A stretch of 64,000 bases of DNA from an uncultured Magnetospirillum sp. (GTDB taxonomy: Bacteria; Pseudomonadota; Alphaproteobacteria; Rhodospirillales; Magnetospirillaceae), in NCBI RefSeq assembly GCF_903853455.1, contig NZ_CAINTR010000008.1, positions 62,001 through 126,000 on the forward strand, given 5' to 3'. The position numbers were made by a program, and so were the translations under genes. The notes beneath the pieces are model-generated. The model made no database searches and had not been told where the DNA came from. It worked only from the letters and a program-made list of their open reading frames with translations. Below, piece after piece: positions 8,455 to 16,503 of this stretch. The number at the start of each line of letters is the position of its first letter. Position 1 is the stretch's first letter.

Positions 8455-9354
8455 GTGAGCCAAGTCACTTCCCTCGTCACCGGCGCCGCCGGTTTTCTCG
8501 GCAGCCACACCGTCGAGGCGCTGTTGGCCAAGGGCCATAAGGTGGTCGCCCTCGACCTGCCGGGAACCTCGTTCGAGGCCAATCTCGGCCCGGTCCTCGC
8601 CAATCCGGCCCTGACCACCGTAGCCCGCGACCTGATGAGCATCCCGGCCGACGATTCGTTCTTCGCCGGTATCGACTACATCTTCCACTGCGCCGGCATC
8701 CCCGACCACATCGCCTCCATGAAGACGCCCGAGCCCTATATCCAGGCCAATGTGGCGGCGGTGGTGCGCGTGCTGGAAGCCGCCCGTGCCCACGCCATCA
8801 AGAAGGTGGTCTACCCCTCCTCGGCGGCGGTCTACGGCACCGCCGTGCCGCCCACCCGCGAGGACCATCCCATCAACCCGGACAATCCCTATGCCCTCAC
8901 CAAGTGGATGGGCGAGGAGGTTTGCCGCCACTGGAGCAAGGTTTTCGGTGTCGGCACCGTGTCGTTCCGGGTCTTCAACGGCTATGGCCCGCGCTCGGCC
9001 ATCAGCGGCCCGGTGGGCTTCTTCCTCAAGCGCAAGAAGGCGGGCGAGCCCCTGACGGTGACCGGCGACGGCAGCCAGACCCGCGACTTCATCTATGTCA
9101 GCGACATCGTCGACGCCCTGATCGCCGGCGCGCTGAGCGACCGCTCGGGCGAGGTTTACAACCTGGCCACCGGCAAGCCGGAATCGGTCAAGCATCTGGC
9201 CGAACTGGTGGGCGGCGACATCGCCTTCATCCCGCCTAGGCCCGAGCCGCCGGTGATCCTGGCCGACGTGTCCAAGCTGAAGACCGAACTGGGCTGGGAG
9301 CCGAAAGTGTCCCTGGCTGAGGGCATCGCCCGCATGGTGGCGTTGCAGAGCTGA
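8455..9354 (+). CDS. NAD-dependent epimerase/dehydratase (extended SDR)
   Basis: A 299-residue nucleotide-sugar-modifying enzyme starting at GTG 8455 with AAAAGGAA upstream. The NAD motif is TGAAGFLGSH, the catalytic stretch is YPSSAAVYG and the YxxxK motif is YALTK. FIYVSDIVDAL and a C-terminal LGWEPKVSLAEGI are standard for GalE/RmlB-like enzymes. It shares a two-gene plus-strand unit with the GNAT and ends before a strong bidirectional terminator. The nucleotide-sugar substrate cannot be assigned; I see no specific mark of a 4,6-dehydratase. Confidence 0.88.
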   Translation: MSQVTSLVTGAAGFLGSHTVEALLAKGHKVVALDLPGTSFEANLGPVLANPALTTVARDLMSIPADDSFFAGIDYIFHCAGIPDHIASMKTPEPYIQANVAAVVRVLEAARAHAIKKVVYPSSAAVYGTAVPPTREDHPINPDNPYALTKWMGEEVCRHWSKVFGVGTVSFRVFNGYGPRSAISGPVGFFLKRKKAGEPLTVTGDGSQTRDFIYVSDIVDALIAGALSDRSGEVYNLATGKPESVKHLAELVGGDIAFIPPRPEPPVILADVSKLKTELGWEPKVSLAEGIARMVALQS

Positions 9355-9376
9355 AAATCAGGGCGGAGTTGACGAA

Positions 9377-9404
9377 AAAGGGGGCGCCTTCCGGCGCCCC
9401 CTTT
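9377..9404. terminator. Bidirectional intrinsic terminator
   Basis: A perfect 12-bp stem (AAAGGGGGCGCC with its complement) closes a TTCC loop. It is followed by CATTTT on the plus strand and by a T-run (TTTTTCG) on the minus strand. It lies between convergent genes ending at 9354 (+) and 9410 (-), so it can stop transcription from both sides. Confidence 0.85.
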
Positions 9405-9409
9405 CATTT

Positions 9410-10714
9410 TCATTTCGGCCAGTTGACCGAAACCTCCTTGAACGCGCCGATGAAGCCGTCCAGCACGTAATCCGCCTGCTCGCGGGTCAGCGAATAGGGC
9501 GGCGTGAACGAGGTGCGGTGCCACTTGGCGTTGATGATCACCTGATGGCGCTCCAGCATGATCTTGGACACCGCCTGGGCGAACCCGTTCTTGTTCTCGC
9601 AATCGTGTTCGATGGAGAACAGCAGGCCGCGGCCACGCACATTGCGGAAGAACGGGTGGTCGCCCAATTCGCCGGTCAAGCGGTCGCGCATGTGCTGACC
9701 CAGGCTGGAGATATGGCCCAGCATCTCCGGGGTGTGGACGATCTTCTGCACCGCCAGCGCCGCCGCCGCGCCGAGGGAATAGCCCTGGTGGGTGTGGCCA
9801 TGCTGGATGCGGCCCTGGCCGGTGGGGCTGACCACGATCTTTTCCAGGCTGTCATTGGTGACCACCGCCGAGAGCGGGGCGTAGCCGGCACCCAGATTCT
9901 TGCCGATGGCGACGAAGTCGGGAGTCACGTCGTCCCAACTGCAATTGTAGATCTTGCCGCTGCGGCCCAGGCCGCAATAGATCTCGTCCAGGATGAGATG
10001 AACGCCGTATTTGTCGCAGACGGCGCGGATGGCCTTCCAGTAGCCCGGCGCCGCCGGCACGTCGCCCACCAGGGAGCCCAGCTGGGTCTCGCCGATGAAG
10101 GCGGCGACATTGTCGGGTCCGATCTCCAGGATCTTGTCCTCGAGCTCCTGCGCGCCGCGCGCCGAATACTCCTCCAGGCTCTCGCCCTCCTTGCGGCCGA
10201 GATAGGGGTTGTGCTGCTGGATCTGCGCCAGCTGCGCCGGCAGCAGCGGCCGGTAGAAGTTCAGGATCGGCAGCTCGGAGACCCCGACCCCGTGCAGGGT
10301 GGCGCCGTGGAACGATTGCAGCCGCGAGATGAACCAGGTGCGCTGCTTGTTGCCGGCGTCGTGATGGGCCTGATAGCTGAGCTTCAGGGCCGCCTCCATG
10401 GCCTCGGAGCCGGAATTGCCCACGTAATAGACCCGGTTCAGCCCCTTGGGCGCCTGGGACAGCAGCAGCTCGCCCAGTTCCTCCAGCATGGGGTTGGTCC
10501 AGACGTTGATGTCCACGTGGCAGAACTTGTCCATCTGGGCCCGCATGGCGTCCAGCACGCCCTGGTGACCCCAGCCCAGCACCGCCAACGAGGTGTTGCC
10601 GGCGGTGGTGTCCAGCAGCTTGCGGCCGTCGGCGGTGTGAATGTAGTTGCCTTCGGCCTTGACCACGACGGGGCCCGGGGCGTCCTTGGGGAACTTCCTG
10701 AGAATATGGTGCAT
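9410..10714 (-). CDS. Class III PLP-dependent aminotransferase
   Basis: A 434-residue fold-type I aminotransferase of the glutamate-1-semialdehyde/ornithine group. Seen are the N-terminal GNTSLAVLGWGH loop, GNSGSEAMEAALK (cofactor phosphate site, about residue 110), HLILDEIYCGLGRSG (Asp holding the PLP ring) and the Schiff-base Lys in FVAIGKNLGAGYAPL. Class III enzymes in glycan clusters commonly aminate a keto group on a sugar or act on glutamate-semialdehyde-like side groups. It lies 6 bp downstream of the TIGR04372 gene and is the last gene of its operon before the terminator. Confidence 0.88.
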   Translation of the reverse strand: MHHILRKFPKDAPGPVVVKAEGNYIHTADGRKLLDTTAGNTSLAVLGWGHQGVLDAMRAQMDKFCHVDINVWTNPMLEELGELLLSQAPKGLNRVYYVGNSGSEAMEAALKLSYQAHHDAGNKQRTWFISRLQSFHGATLHGVGVSELPILNFYRPLLPAQLAQIQQHNPYLGRKEGESLEEYSARGAQELEDKILEIGPDNVAAFIGETQLGSLVGDVPAAPGYWKAIRAVCDKYGVHLILDEIYCGLGRSGKIYNCSWDDVTPDFVAIGKNLGAGYAPLSAVVTNDSLEKIVVSPTGQGRIQHGHTHQGYSLGAAAALAVQKIVHTPEMLGHISSLGQHMRDRLTGELGDHPFFRNVRGRGLLFSIEHDCENKNGFAQAVSKIMLERHQVIINAKWHRTSFTPPYSLTREQADYVLDGFIGAFKEVSVNWPK

Positions 10715-10720
10715 GATGGG

Positions 10721-11902
10721 TCAGGCCTCTATGAGATGGCGGTACTTGACGGCGAAACGGGCGCCGATATCGGGCATGTCGTCGACGTCGCGGACATGCC
10801 CGAAAAAACGGCGTTTGTACAGGGCCTGCAACGCAGCCCCGTCGCCGGGCGGCGCAATGCCGTCCAGCAGATCGGACATGTCCCGGCAAAGGTCGAGGAT
10901 GTCGTCGGGATGGTTTTCCTCGGCGGTCAGGCCGATCTTTTCCAGGTTGCCGGGATATTCCCACCGCCGGGTGTTGGCGAGGTCGTCGTAGTCGTAGGCC
11001 CCCAGCTCGGCGCAGCGAGCATAGGTCAACACCGTGCCGACGGCGATTTCGCGAATCATCTTGGGGATATAAAGGCCGTTGCGCCCCACCGGGGTCGGCC
11101 GCAGCGGCATCATGTTGGCCTTGGCCACCGGCCGGTCGAACAGCGGCGGAATGGACTCGGTGCCGGTGCCGGCGCACAGCAGGAAGCGGCAGTTCCCCAA
11201 CAGGTAGATGTCGCCGAAATCACTGCGATGGCGGGCGGCGTAGTCGACGATGCGCCGCTCGCCGGTCTCCGGCAGCGGCCGCTCGGCGGTGGCGCCCATG
11301 CGCAAGGCCCAGCCGCCGCGCGCGGCGATGGCGTGGGCGGCCGGCAGGTAGTTCTCGATGCCGCAATTGCGGTGGGACCCGCTGTCGCCGAGGCCGCGCT
11401 GCTGATGGAACAGCGCCTCGCGCGCCTGGAAGCACACCCACCATTCACCCGGCCCGACACCCATCTCGGCCAGCAGGCGCTGGCCGCGCGCCTCGTCCTC
11501 GGCGTTGAAGCTCAGCACCGGCTGGTGGCGCAGCGCCCGGTGGTTGGCGAATTCCTGCGGCAGCGGCTTGAAGAAGCGCGTCCCCGACGCCGCCGGGCCG
11601 GCATAGTGATAAAAGGCCGACAGCCAGTCGCTCTCGACGACGGGCAAGACCCGCTTCCACATGTCGAAAAGCTGGCGGTTGGCGGGACGGGCGCCGAAAA
11701 AGACGCGGGTGGTGCGCTGCTCCGCCCCCTCGGTGGCCAGCTTGCCCAGCCACAGATGGGTGTTGAAGGCCAGCGGCCCGAACCGGGCGCACCACAGATG
11801 GGTGAAGCGCAGGCGCCAGAACGGCTCGATCAGCCACAGCAGCGGCAGGATCACGACAACGGTGACGGCTCGGCACGCGATCTGGAGAACAGCCTGTCTC
11901 AT
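10721..11902 (-). CDS. TIGR04372-family putative glycosyltransferase
   Basis: A 393-residue protein. The N-terminus carries a hydrophobic or amphipathic segment (VTVVVILPLLWLIEPFW) that could hold it to the inner face of the membrane. The body has NCGIENYLPAAHAIAARGGWALRMG, LLGNCRFLLCAGTGTESIPPLFDRPV and GLYIPKMI, which I recognise from the TIGR04372 family of putative glycosyltransferases found in surface polysaccharide loci; TGTESIP corresponds to the donor-binding loop of GT-B/fucosyltransferase-like folds. It lies between the 58-codon gene and the aminotransferase in one operon. Donor and acceptor are unknown. Confidence 0.75.
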   Translation of the reverse strand: MRQAVLQIACRAVTVVVILPLLWLIEPFWRLRFTHLWCARFGPLAFNTHLWLGKLATEGAEQRTTRVFFGARPANRQLFDMWKRVLPVVESDWLSAFYHYAGPAASGTRFFKPLPQEFANHRALRHQPVLSFNAEDEARGQRLLAEMGVGPGEWWVCFQAREALFHQQRGLGDSGSHRNCGIENYLPAAHAIAARGGWALRMGATAERPLPETGERRIVDYAARHRSDFGDIYLLGNCRFLLCAGTGTESIPPLFDRPVAKANMMPLRPTPVGRNGLYIPKMIREIAVGTVLTYARCAELGAYDYDDLANTRRWEYPGNLEKIGLTAEENHPDDILDLCRDMSDLLDGIAPPGDGAALQALYKRRFFGHVRDVDDMPDIGARFAVKYRHLIEA

Positions 11903-11909
11903 GGCCGCC

Positions 11910-12086
11910 TTACCAGAGCGGATAGAGATCGTCGCCTGCCCGCTTCTCGCGGCGGATGCGCCGGAGGAGAGCCATGGTCTTTGCCGGCTGGAAAAGGAAT
12001 CGGACCAACAGCCTGGGACCCCACGTCCACACGGACGGGCTGTCTCCCGACTCAGGAAAAGCGGCGCGGATCAGGTCGTGGAGCAT
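11910..12086 (-). CDS. Small conserved-looking protein, 58 aa (not in ORF track)
   Basis: This fills a 190-bp space between the SGNH gene and the TIGR04372 gene. The ATG at 12086 follows a GAGAGG Shine-Dalgarno at five to six bases and starts 9 bp after the upstream stop; its TAA is 7 bp before the next ATG. The product (MLHDLIRAAFPES ... DDLYPLW) has an aromatic N-terminal half, a basic central part (LLRRIRREKR) and an acidic end, with no signal peptide. The overlapping plus-strand frames look like shadows. Tight operon spacing and the ribosome site support a real gene. I do not recognise a family and propose no function. Confidence 0.6.
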   Translation of the reverse strand: MLHDLIRAAFPESGDSPSVWTWGPRLLVRFLFQPAKTMALLRRIRREKRAGDDLYPLW

Positions 12087-12095
12087 ATGGTCCTC

Positions 12096-13235
12096 TCAAA
12101 GCCTCGGGGCGAGGGCCGTCGCCAGTGCCCCGGCCACGGCGTCGGCCATGGCTCTCGTATAGTGGCATACGTCCAGATACAGCACCGCGTCCAGTCCCTT
12201 TCCGGCACGGGACACCTCGATGAAGTCCGATCCGTTGCTCATGCCGGGAAAGCCGTTGGCGTGCAGCCAGTGATAGACCGGAGCGCTGAATGCTCCGGCG
12301 CGGAACAGCCGGTGCATGGAATCCATGACGCGCTGCTCGGGGCGGGTGGCGAAGAACGGGGTCGGCTGCCACGCGAACACCACCGGAACCCCATGGCGTT
12401 CCGCCGCCGCACGGATCAGCGCGACGCTGTCCAGATAGCGCTTCCACACCAGCTTGGCGACACGCTCTCCGGCCTCGCCGAATACGGCCGGGTCGGCGGG
12501 ACGGTCGCTGGCGGCAAGAGCGACCTGGACCGCGCCCTGGGTGATCAGGGGGGCGGCGAAGACCTGATCGGCCGCTTCGTAATTGGACGCCGACGGCAAT
12601 CCCCGGGCGCGGATGGCCTGGGCCTCGCGCCAATAGTCCAGCGTGGCGGCGATCAGTCCCTTGCGACGGCGGCGCTTCTCCGACTGATACAGGCCGTCCA
12701 GCGCCTCCACCAGCTTGGGATTGCCGAAGGCGTAGAAGGAATCATTGTAGCCGTCGATGAACAAAGCCATGTCCGGCACCTCGCCCTCGTCGAGCAAGGC
12801 CAGGAACCGCAGCATTTCATGGCGGCTGGTGTAGCTGCCGCTGCCGAAATTATAGACGCGCCAAGTGTCGTGACCCGCCAAGCCGAGCGCGGCTTGAAGC
12901 CGGGCCGGGATCGTGTCGCCGTCCGCCACGGCAAACCCGAAGGTGGTCGATCCGCCGAACACGAACAGCCGCTTGCAGTCTGGCGGCACCGGCCAGGGCT
13001 GGCCGGTGCCGTCGTCGCGAAAGCCGGCGGGATGAACATTGAGATGAGGGGTACGGCAGGGGTGAACGCCCAGCAGGCCATAGGGCATCACCGGCCGGCT
13101 GAGCGCCAGCGCGGTGTCGCGCAACACAGCATCCACATAGGCGAGGTCCCGGCCAGGGAAGGCGGGCAGCAGGTCTTCCACCCGAGCCCCCACCGCCTCG
13201 ATTTGCCCGACCAAGGCATTGGGATGGGCGGTCAC
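12096..13235 (-). CDS. SGNH/GDSL hydrolase-like protein
   Basis: A 379-residue protein beginning at GTG 13235 (GTGA overlap with the radical SAM stop). The 890-residue tracked frame upstream of this is shadow. Block I appears as FVFGGSTTFGFAV near residue 90, a GYND block as FIDGYNDSFYAFG, and block V as DVCHYTRAMADAVA, giving the Ser, Asn and Asp-x-x-His of the SGNH fold. No obvious signal peptide is seen, so it may act in the cytoplasm or be exported by another route. SGNH proteins in glycan loci transfer or remove O-acyl groups. It is in an operon with the radical SAM enzyme and the glf homologue. Confidence 0.78.
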   Translation of the reverse strand: MTAHPNALVGQIEAVGARVEDLLPAFPGRDLAYVDAVLRDTALALSRPVMPYGLLGVHPCRTPHLNVHPAGFRDDGTGQPWPVPPDCKRLFVFGGSTTFGFAVADGDTIPARLQAALGLAGHDTWRVYNFGSGSYTSRHEMLRFLALLDEGEVPDMALFIDGYNDSFYAFGNPKLVEALDGLYQSEKRRRRKGLIAATLDYWREAQAIRARGLPSASNYEAADQVFAAPLITQGAVQVALAASDRPADPAVFGEAGERVAKLVWKRYLDSVALIRAAAERHGVPVVFAWQPTPFFATRPEQRVMDSMHRLFRAGAFSAPVYHWLHANGFPGMSNGSDFIEVSRAGKGLDAVLYLDVCHYTRAMADAVAGALATALAPRL

Positions 13236-14347
13236 GGTTTCCCGGTCGCCTTGTAGCAGCACTTGCAGACGGCCGGGATGTTGCCGTCCAGGTGATCTTG
13301 ACGGAACTGCCGCCAGGTCTCGCCGAACCAGGTGGCGTTGAAGTCCCGCGCGTCGCCCAGATCCGAGGCCTCGGGACTGGCGATGATGCAGCACGGCACG
13401 GCGCGCAGATCGGACGAGACATAGCCGCGCTCGAACGGCCAGGGGCACAGATGCGCGGGGGTGTCGGTGTCGTATTTGTCGGTGACGCTCCAGAACCGCA
13501 CCCGCACGCCGACCGCCTCGCCCAAGGCGATCAGCTCCAGACCCTCGGCGTAGGAAAAACTGCTTTCCACCGTGACGGCGTCGTTGCGCTCGCGCCAGAT
13601 CTCGCTGCCCCAATCGGTGAGGTTGAGCGAGAACACCATGTTGGTGAAGCCCAGCTCGGCCGACAGCCGCACCAGATCGGCCAGCTGATGGCGGTTGGCC
13701 TTCTGGACCACCGTCCACATTTTGGTGCGGTCGATGCCCAGTTCCCGGCAATAGGCGTTGATCAGCTTGCAGTTGGCCATCACTTGGGCGAACACCGCGC
13801 CACGGCGGATGGCGGTGAAGGTTTCCGCGTCGGCCCCGTCCACCGAGATCTGCAACTCGTTGATGCCGGAATCGATCAGCTTCTTGTAGTTGTCCTTGAG
13901 ATGCAGCAGCGAGGCGTTGGTGACCGAACGCACCCAGATGGCCTGGGAGCGGGCATAGGCGATCATGCGGAAAAAGTCGTCGCCCTGGATGGTGGGCTCG
14001 CCCATGCCCTGGAGCTTGATCTCCACCAGACCGTATTGCTGGTCGACGATGGCCTTGAAGTCGTCGAAGCTCATATCGGCGGCGCGGCGGCCCTTGGGCC
14101 AGTCGCTGACCTGGCACATGGTGCAACGGAAATTGCAGCGGCTGACATTCTCGAAGTCGAGGCGGACCGGCATGTAGTCCACCACCGCCGAACGCCGGTC
14201 CGACGCCATGTAGCGTTCGTAATTCTCCCGCCGCCGGGCGGAGAAGGCCAGCGCCCGCTCGCGCTCGCTCTGGTAGGCGGCGCCGTTGGGCACCGCCTCC
14301 GGAACGGGGAGGTCGGAAAGCGGACGGTCCTGGTCCCCGGTGGCCAT
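13232..14347 (-). CDS. Radical SAM/SPASM domain protein
   Basis: A 371-residue radical SAM enzyme. The [4Fe-4S] motif is CNFRCTMC (CxxxCxxC) at about residue 72, followed by LQGMGEPTIQGDD (the GGEP-like SAM-contacting strand) and ELQISVDGADAETF. The C-terminal part carries additional cysteines (LCPWPFERGYVSSD, VPCC, CKCC) as in SPASM auxiliary-cluster domains. Such proteins in polysaccharide clusters are poorly understood and may act on sugars. It lies 3 bp downstream of glf and overlaps the SGNH gene as GTGA, so it is probably part of a galactofuranose-related or separately modified glycan unit. Confidence 0.88.
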   Translation of the reverse strand: MATGDQDRPLSDLPVPEAVPNGAAYQSERERALAFSARRRENYERYMASDRRSAVVDYMPVRLDFENVSRCNFRCTMCQVSDWPKGRRAADMSFDDFKAIVDQQYGLVEIKLQGMGEPTIQGDDFFRMIAYARSQAIWVRSVTNASLLHLKDNYKKLIDSGINELQISVDGADAETFTAIRRGAVFAQVMANCKLINAYCRELGIDRTKMWTVVQKANRHQLADLVRLSAELGFTNMVFSLNLTDWGSEIWRERNDAVTVESSFSYAEGLELIALGEAVGVRVRFWSVTDKYDTDTPAHLCPWPFERGYVSSDLRAVPCCIIASPEASDLGDARDFNATWFGETWRQFRQDHLDGNIPAVCKCCYKATGKP

Positions 14348-14350
14348 GGG

Positions 14351-15463
14351 CTAGAAGTCCGAGAACATGCCGAGACACTGCTCGACGATATTGCCCACGT
14401 CCAGGTAGCGGTAGGTGCCGGAACGGCCGATGGAATGGACGTTCTTGGGCATGGCGTCGAAGTACAACTGCGCCTGGGCCTGATCCTTCTTGGTGGTGAA
14501 GGGGTAAAGCTTGTTCTTGGTCGAGGGAATTTCCAGGCCGATGATGGAATTGGGCGACTCGTTGAAGAAGAACTTCTTGTAGTCGACGATGCGGGTGAAG
14601 GGCTCGTCGTTGGCGTAGTACAGGAAATACACCTCGTCGGGGAACACCTTCTCGATGGGCAGCACGATCTTGAAGAAGTCGCGGCCCATCCAGCGCAGCG
14701 GGCCATAGGCGTTGTTCATCAGCACTTCCGGGAAGATGGTGCTGATGATGACGTCGTATTGGTGCCACTCGCCGGCCACCTTGACCCGATAATTCTCGAT
14801 GTCATAGGCCTCGATGGTGGTGTCGAGGTGGACCTTGATGTCCTTGGTGGCCAGGGCGAAGTAATCGTCGTAGCCGTTCTGGGCGTAGGGGAACGCCGAC
14901 ATGATGCTGACATCGCCGGCCCAGGCGGCCTTGCCGCCGGTCGCCAGCGACACGCCTTTGGCGGTGTAGCCGAACTCGGTCAACTCGGTGTTGGACTCGA
15001 TCTGCCACATCTTCTTCGAATATTTCTTGACGAACTTCTCGTAGAGGATGTTGCCCACCGACATCTGCCAGTACTCTTCGAGGTTCTTGGCGTTCTCGGG
15101 TCCCTTGCACTGGGCCAGTTCGGCGATGACCTCGGCGGCGTCGGGCATCTCGTCCACTTCGTCGCGGTGCATGGGGAAGTGGTAGAAGCGCTCGTCGCCC
15201 TCGACGAAGGTCAGGAACTCATGGCCCTGATCGAAGTGGCGCAAGGGGCAATACTGGTTCAGCCAGGCGAAATGCTCTTCCTTCTTGGTCAGGAAGTGAC
15301 GCGGTCCGAACGTGTAGGGCAGGCCGCCGTAGCGGAAGGTCTTGCACCCGCCGCCCAGCCATTTGCCCTGCTCGATCATCGTGATGTCATGGCCCTTGCC
15401 GGACAGCAAATGAGAGGCGATGCAGCCGGCGAAACCGCCGCCGATGACGAGAATCTTCGCCAA
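14351..15463 (-). CDS. glf: UDP-galactopyranose mutase
   Basis: A 370-residue FAD flavoenzyme converting UDP-galactopyranose to UDP-galactofuranose, supplying furanose residues for surface glycans. The FAD-binding motif VIGGGFAGCIASHLL opens the protein. A GLPYTFGPRHFLT segment corresponds to the family's substrate-His region, and the C-terminus has SIGRSGTYRYLDVGNIVEQCL, which matches the conserved GRxxTYxYxD(M)D-type end of Glf. Length is normal. It has a GGAGGAATCC ribosome site just upstream of ATG 15463. Its codons are visibly less GC-rich (many AAG/TTC, fewer GCC/GGC runs) than its neighbours, which may reflect conservation or transfer. Confidence 0.85.
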   Translation of the reverse strand: MAKILVIGGGFAGCIASHLLSGKGHDITMIEQGKWLGGGCKTFRYGGLPYTFGPRHFLTKKEEHFAWLNQYCPLRHFDQGHEFLTFVEGDERFYHFPMHRDEVDEMPDAAEVIAELAQCKGPENAKNLEEYWQMSVGNILYEKFVKKYSKKMWQIESNTELTEFGYTAKGVSLATGGKAAWAGDVSIMSAFPYAQNGYDDYFALATKDIKVHLDTTIEAYDIENYRVKVAGEWHQYDVIISTIFPEVLMNNAYGPLRWMGRDFFKIVLPIEKVFPDEVYFLYYANDEPFTRIVDYKKFFFNESPNSIIGLEIPSTKNKLYPFTTKKDQAQAQLYFDAMPKNVHSIGRSGTYRYLDVGNIVEQCLGMFSDF

Positions 15464-15588
15464 TATGGATTCCTCCGAGATTCGCGATGCCTGGCATGTC
15501 AGGAATCGCCTGAATAAAGTGGGGCGTTCATTCGAAGGCCCGCAGCGGGCCTATATTTATCCTGGGGGGGATTGCCGAGGCAATAGCT

Positions 15589-16503
15589 TCATTCAAAACA
15601 GCGCTTTTCCATATCCGGCGCCACGAGGTGGGCGCCGAAGCCGTTGAGGTGGGTGGGATTCTCGAACAGCTCGTCGCCCAGCGGCGCGTCGATCAGATCC
15701 ACGTAGACCGCGCCGGTCCGCCGAGCCAGGTCGGCGAAGCCGGCGCGCACCTCGCCGTATTGGGGATGGGCGGCGATGGCGGCCTGCATCTCCGGAGCGT
15801 AGGGGAAGGCCACGAGGCAAACCCTGGCGCCCTTGTCGCGCAGAAACCGAACCATCTCGGCATAGCCCTGCCACAACCGGTCTCGCCGCGCCGCCGGAAC
15901 CGGCAGCAGCCCCGCCGCCTCGCGTACCGCCGTCACTTGGCGCGTCGCGGGAGCTTCCTGGGAGAACCGGGTGTCCTTCAGCCGGGCGCCGTCGCTTTCG
16001 AAGCCGTATTTGGGGACGAAGGGCTGGCCGGTCAGCGCCAGCTTCCAATAGGTCAGGGACTCGGCGCGGTACACGCCCTCGAACACCTTCAACCCATAGC
16101 CTTGGCCCGCCAGTTGGCGGGGAAACTCGTCGTCGTCGTGGCTGGCCAGATAGCTCTGGGAGAAATGGTGCAGCCCGGCCTCGATGATGACCCGGTCCGG
16201 CCGCCGCTGGGCGAAATAGAGCCGGACCTTGCGGTCGATCTGGGGAAAAGTGTCACCTTCCCGCGCCAGGTTGACGAAGCCGGCGACGCCGGTGAAGCCG
16301 CCGGCCGCCATGGAATCGCCGAACACCACATTGGCGGACTTGGTCTCGCGGAACAGCCGGACATATTTCTGGAGGGGATGAACGCCATCGACGCGGCTGC
16401 GGATGATGGCCTCCGTGCCCCCCAGGAACACGGCCGCCACCGCCGACAGCCCGACGGCGAATCCAGCCAGGAACCGCCTAAAACTGGAAATAGATGAAGG
16501 CAT
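15589..16503 (-). CDS. Membrane-anchored SGNH-like protein (partner of MBOAT, pair 1)
   Basis: About 304 residues, with a signal-anchor (FLAGFAVGLSAVAAVFLGG) right after the N-terminus, so the rest is periplasmic. NVVFGDSMAAGG is a GDS-type block I, and the end carries DAPLGDELFENPTHLNGFGA, with a H-L-N-x-x-G motif as in the catalytic end of AlgX/DltD-like SGNH proteins. It overlaps the MBOAT gene end by about 26 bp. The start is uncertain: ATG 16503, ATG 16515 and a TTG at 16545 are possible and none has a clear Shine-Dalgarno. Together the pair should move O-acetyl groups across the membrane onto a glycan; this is inferred from alginate-type systems. Confidence 0.75.
   Translation of the reverse strand: MPSSISSFRRFLAGFAVGLSAVAAVFLGGTEAIIRSRVDGVHPLQKYVRLFRETKSANVVFGDSMAAGGFTGVAGFVNLAREGDTFPQIDRKVRLYFAQRRPDRVIIEAGLHHFSQSYLASHDDDEFPRQLAGQGYGLKVFEGVYRAESLTYWKLALTGQPFVPKYGFESDGARLKDTRFSQEAPATRQVTAVREAAGLLPVPAARRDRLWQGYAEMVRFLRDKGARVCLVAFPYAPEMQAAIAAHPQYGEVRAGFADLARRTGAVYVDLIDAPLGDELFENPTHLNGFGAHLVAPDMEKRCFE

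Noticed and set aside
12096-14768. Apparent 890-aa fusion, and other over-long tracked frames (35230-37467, 20833-22605, 6001-7737)
   Set aside because: The N-terminal portions are out-of-frame translations of upstream genes; the true starts have ATGA/GTGA overlaps or ribosome sites.
15534-15550. Short hairpin AGGCCCG-CAG-CGGGCCT upstream of glf as terminator
   Set aside because: Stem is only 7 bp and no T-run follows in the direction of transcription.
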